Assembly: GCA_007124075.1 (NCBI GenBank)
Contig: SLFV01000245.1
Span: 1 to 21,731, forward strand
DNA from: Roseimaritima sp.
Lineage (GTDB): Bacteria > Planctomycetota > Planctomycetia > Pirellulales > Pirellulaceae
DNA: 21,731 bases
Direction: 5' to 3'
In this document: one piece after another, positions 13,986-21,731 of the stretch
How positions within the stretch are numbered: the first letter of the stretch is position 1
Layout: each line of letters starts with the position of its first letter
Program-made: the position numbers and the translations under genes
Notes under the pieces: generated by a model
What the model was told of the DNA's origin: nothing
The model's database searches: none
The model's input: only the letters and a program-made list of their open reading frames with translations

Positions 13986-16163
13986 CTAGCGAGAACCGCG
14001 TCGACCGCTTCCGCTCCCCGAACTGGAACCGCGACTGCTGCCCCGACCGGCCGACGATGCGCCGCTGCTGCGACCCGGAGAAATGCTTGGTCTACTGGTT
14101 CGCCCTGGTGAGCTTGATCGTCCAGATGCTGACGGCAAGGAGGCGCCTCCGTAATTCCGCGTCGACGGGACCGAGCGACTGGAGTTGCCCCCGCGCGGTG
14201 AACTCGCCGCAGGTGCACGGCTACTCGGGGCGCTCGACCTGGCGCTGCCGCTGCCCGCGGGGGCCGACGATCGTGAGCGTCCACTCAGGATATCTCGCGC
14301 CGAAGATGCTGCGGGATTGTAGCTGCTGCCGGGGGCCGAACTCGCCGCAGGTGCACGGCTACTCGGGACGCTCGACCTGGCGCTGCCGCTGCCCGCGGGG
14401 GACGACGATCGTGAGCGTCCACTCAGGATATCTCGCGCCGAGGGTGCTGCGGGATTGTAGCTGCTGCCGGGGGCAGAACTCGCCGCTGGTGCACGGCTAC
14501 GGGAGGGATTAACCGCTGCCGACGAGCCCGTACCGTAGTCGCTGGAATCGGTCGAGCGATTGTTCGGCATCGCCGAACGCGCGCGTCCGCTGAGAATGTC
14601 GCGAGCACTCGCAGCATCACCCGCAGTGGGCAGCCCGTTGTCGCGTGAACCGCTGGAACGGGAGGAACGACCCGAACCGCCGCGACCGGTAAACCCGCCA
14701 GTAGTGTCTCGCCCGGAAGCGGCATCCGGGGCTGACAGTCCAGGTTGGATTGACGATCGTCGCTGTCGTTCAGCATCACTTCTGCGATCGCCACTTGATC
14801 CGACCGTTTCGCTTCGCATCGCGGGGACACGCAACGACGTCCGATTGGGACGACCGGCGGGATCTAGCCCGCGCAATCGGGCTTCTTGTTCGCGTCGCAG
14901 CATCGCCATCGACGAACTTTCGCTAGCCGATAACCGCGACCGCTCCAACTGCTCTCGGGGCATCCGTGAAAAACGTGAACTATCACGGTTGGTCGCACGT
15001 TGATATGATTCCCCCAACACTGCAGGACGCGTATCGTTGATGCGAAACGCACTTCGCCCCGAGCCTCGTTGCGACGACACCAAACGAACCTGTTCCTGGT
15101 AGGTTCGTGGCGGGCGTCGATCCCGCTGATTGACGAAAATGTTGTACTGGTTATTGACCTGCTGATAAACATTGACACCGCCGATGGCTGGCCGGCTGTA
15201 ATGAGCGAACAGAGGATCAAAACCGATGCCCCCGGTGCGAAAGGTTGTTCGCAGGTGAAAATTGTGCCAGGGATGAATCCCGAATGAGCGGTAACTGGCA
15301 GCGTAAAAATCACCAAAGTAGTAATGCCTGACCCCGGGGCGGACCCACAGGTGGGCCTGCAATGCACCTGCCATCAGCGAGATGCGTGGCGTGTAAAAGA
15401 AACCGCTGGTGGCGTAGACCGGTTGCTGGAAATAAAACGGCGCGAACAGCGTCCCACGGCTGTCCAGTGGATAATCCCAGTACCCCGCACAGTAAATATA
15501 TCCACTTGGGGTCCAAATGTAGCGTTCCGGCACCCAAATCCAGTTGGAATATCCGACGGACCAGTAACCCGGTCGCCAAGCGTACTGGTCGGCCTGCCAA
15601 TTCCAGTTACCTGGAATCCAAAAATGCTCCTCCGACGGTGCGTCTCCCACTGGGCCACGATCTAAAGATTCCGGTGGGGACTGGGCGATGTATTCGACTT
15701 CGGCTTGGTCGGCTGCGATCCACGTTCCAGCCACCCATTGATGCCCCCCGTCCGTCTCCGCCCAGTAGCCGGGCAGCCAAGCCCGACCTGGGGGCATCTT
15801 TCGCCAAATCCCACTAATCCAGATGTAGTCGTCTCGTGCGTCATCCCAGAACCAGTAACCTGAGACCCACTCCACCCGATTGCCTTCGGGTTTCATTTCC
15901 GGGGGAACTTCCGGTACGGGCGGAGGAGGAGGTTGGGGGACGATCGCAGTATCAACCGGCCCGGCATTGAACTGTTCCGCAAAGGCCTCGTGAACCGGTC
16001 CTCGCAGCAATTCCTCGCCATACTCGTATCCTGGTTCATCCTGCCAATCATCGGGCAACAAAGGCTGGGACCAAGCGCGGGAGGTCGAAGCTGCAAAGAA
16101 GATTCCGCAGCCTAGTAACATCAGCAGACGAAAGTTTTGCCGAAATGTGTTTTGTGTAGCCAT
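13986..16163 (-). CDS. Exported YXWGXW-repeat protein with long Ser/Arg/Pro-rich tail
   Basis: The protein has 725 residues when started at the ATG at 16161-16163, directly before an export signal (FRLLMLLGCGIFFAASTSRA). The frame extends 33 codons further upstream, but this ATG gives a proper signal peptide and has GGAAT upstream. The order is: a short acidic region; polyproline (PQPPPPPVPEVPPEMKP); Trp/Tyr-rich YXWGXW-type repeats (RVEWVSGYWFWDDARDDYIW, RAWLPGYW, HQWVAGTW, FWIPGNWNW, YAWRPGYW, YIYCAGYW); a His/Tyr-rich middle (RHYYFGDFYAASYRSFGIHP); and a tail of about 300 residues dominated by Ser, Arg, Ala, Pro and Gly with the recurring motif SARDILSGR. The function of YXWGXW proteins is unknown; they are exported and likely envelope-associated. 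The tail is low-complexity, basic and probably disordered. Confidence 0.82.
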   Translation of the reverse strand: MATQNTFRQNFRLLMLLGCGIFFAASTSRAWSQPLLPDDWQDEPGYEYGEELLRGPVHEAFAEQFNAGPVDTAIVPQPPPPPVPEVPPEMKPEGNRVEWVSGYWFWDDARDDYIWISGIWRKMPPGRAWLPGYWAETDGGHQWVAGTWIAADQAEVEYIAQSPPESLDRGPVGDAPSEEHFWIPGNWNWQADQYAWRPGYWSVGYSNWIWVPERYIWTPSGYIYCAGYWDYPLDSRGTLFAPFYFQQPVYATSGFFYTPRISLMAGALQAHLWVRPGVRHYYFGDFYAASYRSFGIHPWHNFHLRTTFRTGGIGFDPLFAHYSRPAIGGVNVYQQVNNQYNIFVNQRDRRPPRTYQEQVRLVSSQRGSGRSAFRINDTRPAVLGESYQRATNRDSSRFSRMPREQLERSRLSASESSSMAMLRREQEARLRGLDPAGRPNRTSLRVPAMRSETVGSSGDRRSDAERQRRSSIQPGLSAPDAASGRDTTGGFTGRGGSGRSSRSSGSRDNGLPTAGDAASARDILSGRARSAMPNNRSTDSSDYGTGSSAAVNPSRSRAPAASSAPGSSYNPAAPSARDILSGRSRSSSPAGSGSARSSVPSSRAPAASSAPGSSYNPAASSARDILSGRSRSSAPAGSGSARSSAPSSRAPAASSPRGGNSSRSVPSTRNYGGASLPSASGRSSSPGRTSRPSISPGRSSGASSAGRGSSRGSSSGSGSGRRGSR
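14201..14500 (-). repeat. 138-bp tandem repeat (two full copies plus 24-bp partial) inside the YXWGXW gene
   Basis: Unit 1 is 14201-14338 and unit 2 is 14339-14476; by eye they differ at about five positions. A partial third copy covers 14477-14500. Each unit encodes 46 residues containing SRAPAASSAPGSSYNPAA and SARDILSGRSRSS. A more diverged SARDILSGRARS occurs further upstream in the protein. The near-identity points to recent duplication by slippage or unequal recombination. Confidence 0.9.
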
Positions 16164-16460
16164 CGATCGAATTCCACGATGAAATTGAGCAGTTGAAACC
16201 GTTGAGTGTCTTTTCGACATTTCTTCGGAGCACATGGAGTGCCAAAACGCCAACGCAACCATTGCTTACAACGTTATTCGTCACCGCGTTGCGTTCGAAA
16301 CGTTTGTTGTCGATAATTCGACAGCGGGTAGCAGCTTTAATCCTCCACTCGCCTGACGACAAAGTGTCATCACATCGACTACATCGCGTCGTCGACTTGG
16401 GTGCGCAGCGAGGATCGCCTGTCTAGCACAGACGAAATCCATATTGGAACAGAATTTTTC
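16164..16460. promoter_or_regulatory. Divergent intergenic region between the YXWGXW gene and prfC
   Basis: About 297 bp with no convincing gene. It must hold promoters for both flanking genes. One small dyad, TGTCGA (16308-16313) against TCGACA (16318-16323) around TAAT, lies in its centre and could be an operator or part of a leader structure; this is weak. Frames that extend the two neighbouring genes into this region were rejected in favour of internal ATGs. Confidence 0.4.
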
Positions 16461-18110
16461 ATGAATGATGTCACCGACCACGTCCAGCAGGAGCGGCTTC
16501 GCCGACGCACCTTTGCGCTCATTTCGCACCCCGATGCGGGCAAGACAACCCTAACCGAAAAGCTGCTGTTGTTCGGTGGATCGATTGAAACAGCGGGTGC
16601 GGTTCGTGGCCGGAAGAGCCAGCGTACCGCAAAGTCCGACTGGATGGAACTGGAAAAGCAACGTGGAATTTCGGTTAGTTCGACCGTACTGACGTTTCAG
16701 TACGCGGATAACCAAATCAATCTGCTGGACACCCCCGGCCACCACGATTTTAGCGAGGACACGTATCGGACACTGATGGCTGCCGATGCGGCGGTCATGG
16801 TGCTTGATATGGCCAAGGGGATCGAATCGCAAACCGAAAAGCTGTTTCAGGTCTGCAAGCTCAGGAAACTGCCGGTGTTGACGTTTGTCAACAAGGTGGA
16901 CCGCCCGGGACGAGCCCCGCTGGAAATTTTAGAGGAAATCGAGCAGAAGTTTTCCATCGAAGCGGTACCGCATCATTGGCCGATCGGGACCGGACGCGAT
17001 TTTTGCGGAATCATCGAACTGTCTACCGATCAGGTGCATTTGTTTACCAATCGTGATGGACAAAAACGGCAAGACGCCGGGGTGTTTCAATGGGAGGAAC
17101 TGACGGAGCGAGTGATCAATCAGTGTCCATCGCTTCCCGTTTCCGCTGCGTTGGCCGATGCGAAATCCTTGGCGACGATCCGCGAAGAAGTGGAGCTGAT
17201 TCGGCTGGCAGGTACCGAATTTCGACTGGATGACTTCCTGCGTGGAAAACAGACGGCGGTCTACTTCGGTAGCGCACTCACGAATTTCGGCGTCGAAGCG
17301 TTCCTCCGCGGCTTCCTGCAGCTTTGTCCCGCACCGGGAAACCGACCTGACAAGACGCAGAAGGATCTGGCCAACCACAGCGGTTTCTCCGGATTTGTTT
17401 TCAAAATCCAGGCTAACCTGGACCCCAACCACCGCGACCGGGTCGCCTTTGCACGCGTCTGTTCCGGGGAGTTCAAACGCGACATGGAAGTCACGGTTGC
17501 TCGGAGCGGCAAGCGAATTCGCTTGCCACGCGCGCTGCGGATCTTTGGCCAAGATCGACAAACGATGGATGAGGCATTTCCCGGCGACATCGTCGGATTG
17601 GTTTGTCCAGGGGAGTTCCGCTTGGGGGATACGTTGTATGCGGGTCGCCCGATCCAGTTTGACCCCTTGCCGCAGTTTTCACCCGAGTTTTTTGCGGTCT
17701 TGGAGTGCCCAGACACGTCTCGCCGCAAACAATTCGATCGCGGACTGAGCCAATTGGCAGAGGAGGGTGCCATTCAGATTTTTAATAACGTCCGTTCAAC
17801 GCACCGAGAGATGATCCTGGGAGCGGTCGGCGAATTGCAATTCGACGTGGTGCGGTTCCGGCTGGAAGGCGAGTACAATGCGCCGACGCGTCTGAGTTGG
17901 CGGCAATTCAAACTGACGCGATGGTTTTCTGCTCCAGAACAAGGAGCATTATCGATCAAGTTGCCGTATTCCGCAATTCATGTCCACGATCAATTCGGCC
18001 ACGATGCAGTGCTGCTGCAGACGCAATACGATGTGCAGATCTTGGAGCGTGAAAATCCGGGCATCTCTTTCCATTCCATTCGCACGGCGGATGTCCAGCC
18101 TGCGGTTTGA
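16461..18110 (+). CDS. prfC: Peptide chain release factor 3 (RF3)
   Basis: A 549-residue translational GTPase that recycles RF1/RF2 from the ribosome after peptide release. The G1/P-loop is SHPDAGKTTL (22-31); the switch region with RF3-specific text is KSDWMELEKQRGISVSST (58-75); G3 is DTPGHHDF (from 90); G4 is NKVD (144-147). Later come the RF3-type domain II (LRGFLQLCPAPGNRP, VFKIQANLDPNHRDRVAF) and domain III (VGELQFDVVRFRLEGEYN), all as in E. coli PrfC (529 aa). The ATG at 16461 is preferred to an upstream GTG at 16401 because the family N-terminus begins shortly before the P-loop. The Shine-Dalgarno signal is poor (GGAAC). The gene stands alone between a divergent neighbour and a 250-bp gap. 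Confidence 0.95.
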   Translation: MNDVTDHVQQERLRRRTFALISHPDAGKTTLTEKLLLFGGSIETAGAVRGRKSQRTAKSDWMELEKQRGISVSSTVLTFQYADNQINLLDTPGHHDFSEDTYRTLMAADAAVMVLDMAKGIESQTEKLFQVCKLRKLPVLTFVNKVDRPGRAPLEILEEIEQKFSIEAVPHHWPIGTGRDFCGIIELSTDQVHLFTNRDGQKRQDAGVFQWEELTERVINQCPSLPVSAALADAKSLATIREEVELIRLAGTEFRLDDFLRGKQTAVYFGSALTNFGVEAFLRGFLQLCPAPGNRPDKTQKDLANHSGFSGFVFKIQANLDPNHRDRVAFARVCSGEFKRDMEVTVARSGKRIRLPRALRIFGQDRQTMDEAFPGDIVGLVCPGEFRLGDTLYAGRPIQFDPLPQFSPEFFAVLECPDTSRRKQFDRGLSQLAEEGAIQIFNNVRSTHREMILGAVGELQFDVVRFRLEGEYNAPTRLSWRQFKLTRWFSAPEQGALSIKLPYSAIHVHDQFGHDAVLLQTQYDVQILERENPGISFHSIRTADVQPAV

Positions 18111-18360
18111 CATGCCGTGCGGTTGCCGGGCCCGGACCCAACCGACTGGTCCTTGCGCCGTTGTGCAGCCGTCGTGCCCGTTCGGTTGTAGCGATTGCGC
18201 GATCCAATAGGGTTTTGCCTCCTGCGCCAAAGTTGGCTGTGCTGTGATGACGAATCAAGACGTGGTGGCAGTCGTGATCGTGGAGACTTGGTCACGACCT
18301 TGTGCGATGGCGGGCGGTTGCGGGTTTATGTGAATTTCAGGAGGCCAGGGAGGGTCCCCA
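18111..18360. other. Intergenic region with a stem-loop
   Basis: 250 bp between prfC and the S49-like gene. An imperfect 9-bp inverted repeat (GTCGTGATC at 18271-18279, GGTCACGAC at 18290-18298) with a 10-nt loop is present without a T-run. The last 25 bp hold a strong purine-rich ribosome-binding region for the next gene (AGGAGG at 18339-18344 and GGGAGGG at 18348-18354). Confidence 0.45.
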
Positions 18361-19491
18361 ATGATCGGGCAACTATCGAAACTTGGGTCACGAAGCCGAA
18401 TCCGCACCCCCTGGCTCCACTGCGGATGGTGGGCAGTCATCCTCTCAGCCACCCAACTTGGCTGCCATCGTCCATTTCAATTTGAAATGCGTTCCCCCAT
18501 GAAGGTTGCGATGCTGACTCCGCTGCGAATGTCGGGGGAGGTAACAACACGCAATCCTCCCGATAACCGAGCGGCCCCGATCGTGGGTCGCTTCGTTGCC
18601 GGTAATGCCAACACAAGCCCCTGCCATTTTGGAATCGCGGTTATCGACGTCGATGGCGTGCTTCTGAATCGCAACTATGGCGGATTCGGCTCGATGGGGG
18701 AAAACCCATTGGCTTTATTCCGCGAAAAACTGAATGCGGCTCGACAGGATACCCGCGCCCAAGCGGTGGTCTTGCGGATCAACAGTCCCGGGGGCAGTGT
18801 GACCGCGACGGACATCATGAGACAAGAACTGACGCGGTTCCGACAGCAAACCGGTTTGCCGGTAATCGCCTGTATTATGGATACCGGCACGGGGGGCGCT
18901 TACTACCTGGCAACCGCCTGCGATGCTATCATCGCCCACCCAACCTCGCTGGTGGGTGCCGTTGGCGTGATCCTGAACCTTTACAATATGGAGGACACGT
19001 TGCAGCAGTTCAACATCACGCCACAGTCAATCCGTGCCGGCCAACGGGTGGACGCCGGTTCGCCAGTCCGGCCCATGACCGATGAAGAGCAGGAGATGCT
19101 GCGGCGAATTGCCGAGCAGTTCCACCAGCGATTCATCGATGCCGTGTTGGAAGGTCGACCGGGATACCTTGGTCGTCCCGAAGTTGATTTCGACGGCCAA
19201 GTCTTCACTTCCCAGCAGGCGCTTCGGAACGGGCTGATTGACCAAATCGGCTACCTTGACGACGCGATCGCCCTGGCCGCCGGTACAAGTGACCGTCCAG
19301 ATCCCAACCCGCAGGTGCTGCTGTACCGCCGTGAGAATGATCGTGCCAACACGCCGTATGATATCACGCCGAATGTGCCCCAAGAAAGCGGCATTTTTCC
19401 AATGAGTCTCCCGGGATTGGAACGGGCCCGTCTTCCCATGTTTCTGTACATGTGGCAACTGGACCCAACCCTGGAGCGTGTCGGTGGTTAG
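18361..19491 (+). CDS. S49 (SppA/ClpP-fold) family protein, apparently catalytically degenerate
   Basis: A 376-residue protein of the signal peptide peptidase A (crotonase/ClpP) fold. The N-terminus has a hydrophobic segment (WWAVILSATQLGC, residues 23-35), probably a membrane anchor or a non-canonical lipoprotein signal. The fold markers are present: VIDVDGVL (95-102), RINSPGGSVTATD (139-151), YYLATACDAIIAHPTSLVGAVGV (in two parts from residue 181) and GSPVRPMTDEE (233-243). In active SppA the nucleophile sits in SGGYY and the general base in a YKD-type motif. Here these read GGAYY (G178-Y182) and RVDAGSP (V230 where Lys is expected), so both residues of the Ser/Lys dyad look lost. It may be a pseudoprotease with a binding role. 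ATG 18361 has a very good Shine-Dalgarno signal. It appears to be monocistronic. Confidence 0.82.
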   Translation: MIGQLSKLGSRSRIRTPWLHCGWWAVILSATQLGCHRPFQFEMRSPMKVAMLTPLRMSGEVTTRNPPDNRAAPIVGRFVAGNANTSPCHFGIAVIDVDGVLLNRNYGGFGSMGENPLALFREKLNAARQDTRAQAVVLRINSPGGSVTATDIMRQELTRFRQQTGLPVIACIMDTGTGGAYYLATACDAIIAHPTSLVGAVGVILNLYNMEDTLQQFNITPQSIRAGQRVDAGSPVRPMTDEEQEMLRRIAEQFHQRFIDAVLEGRPGYLGRPEVDFDGQVFTSQQALRNGLIDQIGYLDDAIALAAGTSDRPDPNPQVLLYRRENDRANTPYDITPNVPQESGIFPMSLPGLERARLPMFLYMWQLDPTLERVGG

Positions 19492-19837
19492 GGCACCCAT
19501 CAGGGACACAGAAGCCGCAAACCCATGCCTTCTCGGGCAGCATCGTTTACATGGTGCTGACTTTGCCTGCTAGCAACTCAACAGACAACTTTTCCTATTT
19601 TCTGAAACCGCGGCGCTGCGACGGGCGTCTATACTGCCAGCCCATAAGCAACACGAGATCGATAACGGTCCGTTTTGCCTCTCTCTTCAGGGTCCGCGCT
19701 GCGGAAATAACCAACAAAGGCCTGGAGACGGGGAAAGGCAGCTCGACGTTATTGATCTCCGCTCATTAGACGCTTCGTAACAAGACGCTCAGGGTGCTGT
19801 GGTGCAACGTGCGTCAACTGGCAGGAAATCACTCATC
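19492..19837. other. 346-bp intergenic region upstream of the alpha-2-macroglobulin gene
   Basis: No coding frame with family-like sequence was recognised; the open frame at 19452-19769 shows no protein-like composition and overlaps the end of the S49-like gene. The region presumably contains the promoter and leader of the following gene. TATACT near 19630 resembles a -10 box but has no matching -35. Confidence 0.4.
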
Positions 19838-21731
19838 ATGTACCAACGTCTATTCGCCCTCCTGTTTCTCTTCACGGTGCCCCCCCGCATGGCTATATCT
19901 CAAGACACTCCCACGGGATGGAAAACGGTTGATCAGGCAATCGCGAAGGGACTGCCACAGTCGGCGATCGAAGCGTTGCAACCGATCCTGGACACCGCGC
20001 TGCAGCAGCAGAAATATCCTGAATGGGTTAAGGCGGTCAGCACGAAAATCATTTTGGAGGCGACAATCCAGGGAAATCAGCCGCAAGAACGAATTACGCG
20101 GATGGAAACCGTCCTGGACACCGCCCCTGCAGAGACGCACGCGGTGCTGCGCGCGGTTTTGGCGAACTGGTACTGGAATTTCTTTCAGCAGAACCAGTGG
20201 CAGTTCTTGCGCCGCACCGATACCGACGACAGCACCGCCGAAGACGACTTTATGACGTGGCCTTTGACACGGATCCTGGCACACATCGACCAACAGTTCC
20301 AAGCCGTCTTGACCGACGCACCTGCCCTGCAGGCGATCCCGGTTGCAGATTACGAGTTGCTCCTGGAAAAGGGTTCCGCACCGCAAAACTATCGGCCGAC
20401 CCTGTACGATGTCCTGGCTCAAAATGCCCTGGACTTTTATCAGTCCGGAACTCAGGCGGGTTCCCGCGCTGCATACGCCTTTGACTTGTTGGCGGAATCG
20501 CCGATCTTTGCCGAGGTTGACCTCTTCCTAGCATGGCAACCGGCCAGCGATGACACTTCTGCGGCCACATTGCGAGCGGTACAGATTTACCAGGACCTGC
20601 TGCGATTTCACACCGACAACGACAATCCCAGTGCTCGCCTAGATGTTGATCTGCAACGCTTGAACTTCGCCCACAACTTTGCCGTCGGTCCAACCAAGAC
20701 TGCTAGGTATCTCTCTGCGTTGGAACGGTTTGTCGATTCGAATGCGGATCACGAAATTGCTGCGCGGGCCCTGCACGACTGGGCTAGCGTGCTGCACCAA
20801 CAAGGCGATTTCGTAACCGCGATGAAGTTGGCCACTCGGGGACTGGAGGTATTTCCCGAAAGCGTGGGTGGTCGCCGGTGTTTTAATTTGATTCAGCAAA
20901 TCAAAGCCAAAAGCCTGTCGGTGGCCACCGAGCGAGTCTGGAACAAGCCCGCGCCGACAATTGACTTGCAATATCGGAATATTGGAAAAGTACATCTGAG
21001 GATTGTCTCCGCGCCTTTTCAAATTGAAGAGTTGGGCAAAAACCATTGGCGGCACCCACGCCTTGACCAGGACGAGATTGCCCAGATGCTGCGACTTCCG
21101 CCAGTCAAACAGTGGCAGGTTGCCTTGGCACCAACCGACGACTTTCAAACCGCGCTTCATCGCGAACCTGCGCCGCTGGAGATTCCGCCGGGGCGCTACG
21201 TGTTGCTGTCTAGCGTCAACGGGGATTTCACAGCCCAGGACAACCAAGTCAACGCGGTTGAATTCTGGGTCAGCGAACTGGCTTTGGTCACCACGGTTCG
21301 AGTTGACACGGGGACGGTCGAAGGCTTTGTTTTGGAAGCCAACCGTGGCCAACCCCTGCTGAACGCTTCGGTACAACCTTGGTTGTTTAGTCATCGCAGG
21401 AACCAAGCCCCGGTCGCCGCCAAGCCGATCATGACCGATGCCGACGGGAAGTTTCAATTCGCAGTTCCCCCGCAGCATTCAGTGCTGTTTGTTGCATCGC
21501 ACAAAGACCAGACACTGGTCACATCGGAGCGGCTCAATGTTTTTCGCGGACGCTCCCGATCGGGTCAGGTCGAGCAGACGCGATTTTTTACCGATCGCGC
21601 GATTTATCGGCCAGGACAATCCGTGCAATACAAGGGAATCTGTTTCGCCTCCGATCAAAGTATCGATGAGTATAGGGTTTTGCCGCGGCGCGAGATCAAC
21701 GTCGTCCTGCGTGATGTCAATGGCCAGGAAG
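19838..21731 (+). CDS. Bacterial alpha-2-macroglobulin-like protein, N-terminal 631 codons (runs off right edge)
   Basis: An open frame without stop extends from the ATG at 19838 to the window end. It begins with a signal peptide (MYQRLFALLFLFTVPPRMAI). About 350 residues of helical repeat-like sequence follow (VDQAIAKGLPQSAIEALQPI; HDWASVLHQQGDFVTAMKLA), then beta-rich domains from about 370. The carboxypeptidase-regulatory-like segment GTVEGFVLEANRGQPLLNAS leads to the diagnostic MG2 motif TDRAIYRPGQSVQYKGICF (from residue 585). A2M-family proteins trap proteases; bacterial ones work in the periplasm or on the surface. The bait region, any thioester motif (CxEQ) and the complement-like domain lie beyond the edge, so whether this is a thioester-containing type cannot be said. 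GCAGGAAATC upstream of the ATG gives a weak ribosome-binding site. Confidence 0.85.
   Translation, partial: MYQRLFALLFLFTVPPRMAISQDTPTGWKTVDQAIAKGLPQSAIEALQPILDTALQQQKYPEWVKAVSTKIILEATIQGNQPQERITRMETVLDTAPAETHAVLRAVLANWYWNFFQQNQWQFLRRTDTDDSTAEDDFMTWPLTRILAHIDQQFQAVLTDAPALQAIPVADYELLLEKGSAPQNYRPTLYDVLAQNALDFYQSGTQAGSRAAYAFDLLAESPIFAEVDLFLAWQPASDDTSAATLRAVQIYQDLLRFHTDNDNPSARLDVDLQRLNFAHNFAVGPTKTARYLSALERFVDSNADHEIAARALHDWASVLHQQGDFVTAMKLATRGLEVFPESVGGRRCFNLIQQIKAKSLSVATERVWNKPAPTIDLQYRNIGKVHLRIVSAPFQIEELGKNHWRHPRLDQDEIAQMLRLPPVKQWQVALAPTDDFQTALHREPAPLEIPPGRYVLLSSVNGDFTAQDNQVNAVEFWVSELALVTTVRVDTGTVEGFVLEANRGQPLLNASVQPWLFSHRRNQAPVAAKPIMTDADGKFQFAVPPQHSVLFVASHKDQTLVTSERLNVFRGRSRSGQVEQTRFFTDRAIYRPGQSVQYKGICFASDQSIDEYRVLPRREINVVLRDVNGQE

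Noticed and set aside
14201..14500. Tandem repeats considered as a CRISPR or other non-coding array.
   Set aside because: Units are contiguous, 138 bp, in frame with a protein gene and without spacers.
13967..14512. Plus-strand open frame with Cys/Arg-rich repeats (RDCSCCRG) opposite the YXWGXW tail.
   Set aside because: It is the antisense reading of the 138-bp repeats; the minus-strand frame is much longer and has a signal peptide and known repeats.
19452..19769. Small plus-strand frame between the S49-like and alpha-2-macroglobulin genes.
   Set aside because: It overlaps the end of the S49-like gene, lacks a good ribosome-binding site and has no protein-like features.

Overview
The window looks like chromosomal DNA of a Planctomycetota bacterium, probably close to Rhodopirellula/Pirellulaceae. 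This is inferred from gene content, not from a marker gene. It carries a Tat-exported Gfo/Idh/MocA oxidoreductase, a DUF6807 (PmoA-like) protein, an SGNH hydrolase, a YXWGXW-repeat secreted protein, an S49-peptidase-like protein and the start of a bacterial alpha-2-macroglobulin. No tRNA, rRNA or CRISPR array was seen.

Region 1 (1 to about 4080) is accessory DNA with signs of damage. The left edge holds one end of an IS3-family insertion sequence on the minus strand (orfA, an A9G slippage site, and orfB cut by the window edge). Its outer end lies at about 928, inside a gene for an MAE_28990/MAE_18760-like HEPN protein, and only the C-terminal part with the RNKIAH motif remains. Next comes a compact, decayed element: a small DNA-binding protein (histone-H1-like Lys/Ala tail plus HARE-HTH domain), a clear hairpin terminator, a DUF4314 protein whose first codons are in another frame, and a large serine recombinase that starts on an ATGA overlap, has a one-base frameshift near 2484 and has no stop codon of its own. 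The recombinase frame runs open straight into the next gene.

Region 2 (4087-11319) holds apparently chromosomal, mostly exported proteins. A Tat-signal Gfo/Idh/MocA oxidoreductase converges on a DUF6807 protein, a pairing that suits carbohydrate catabolism. A divergent, tightly packed set follows: SGNH hydrolase, secreted propeller-like protein, and an 842-residue helical-repeat protein that starts inside the preceding gene.

Region 3 (11441-13819) is a two-gene unit: a TVP38/TMEM64 (VTT) membrane protein and a mercuric-reductase-like pyridine nucleotide-disulfide oxidoreductase.

Region 4 (13986-21731) has a long YXWGXW secreted protein on the minus strand with a Ser/Arg/Pro-rich tail built partly from near-identical 138-bp repeats. 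The plus strand then carries prfC (release factor 3), an S49-like protein that seems to lack both catalytic residues, and the first 631 codons of an alpha-2-macroglobulin-like protein that runs off the right edge.

The most interesting parts are the HARE-HTH/DUF4314/serine-recombinase element, the interrupted HEPN gene and the apparent S49 pseudoprotease.
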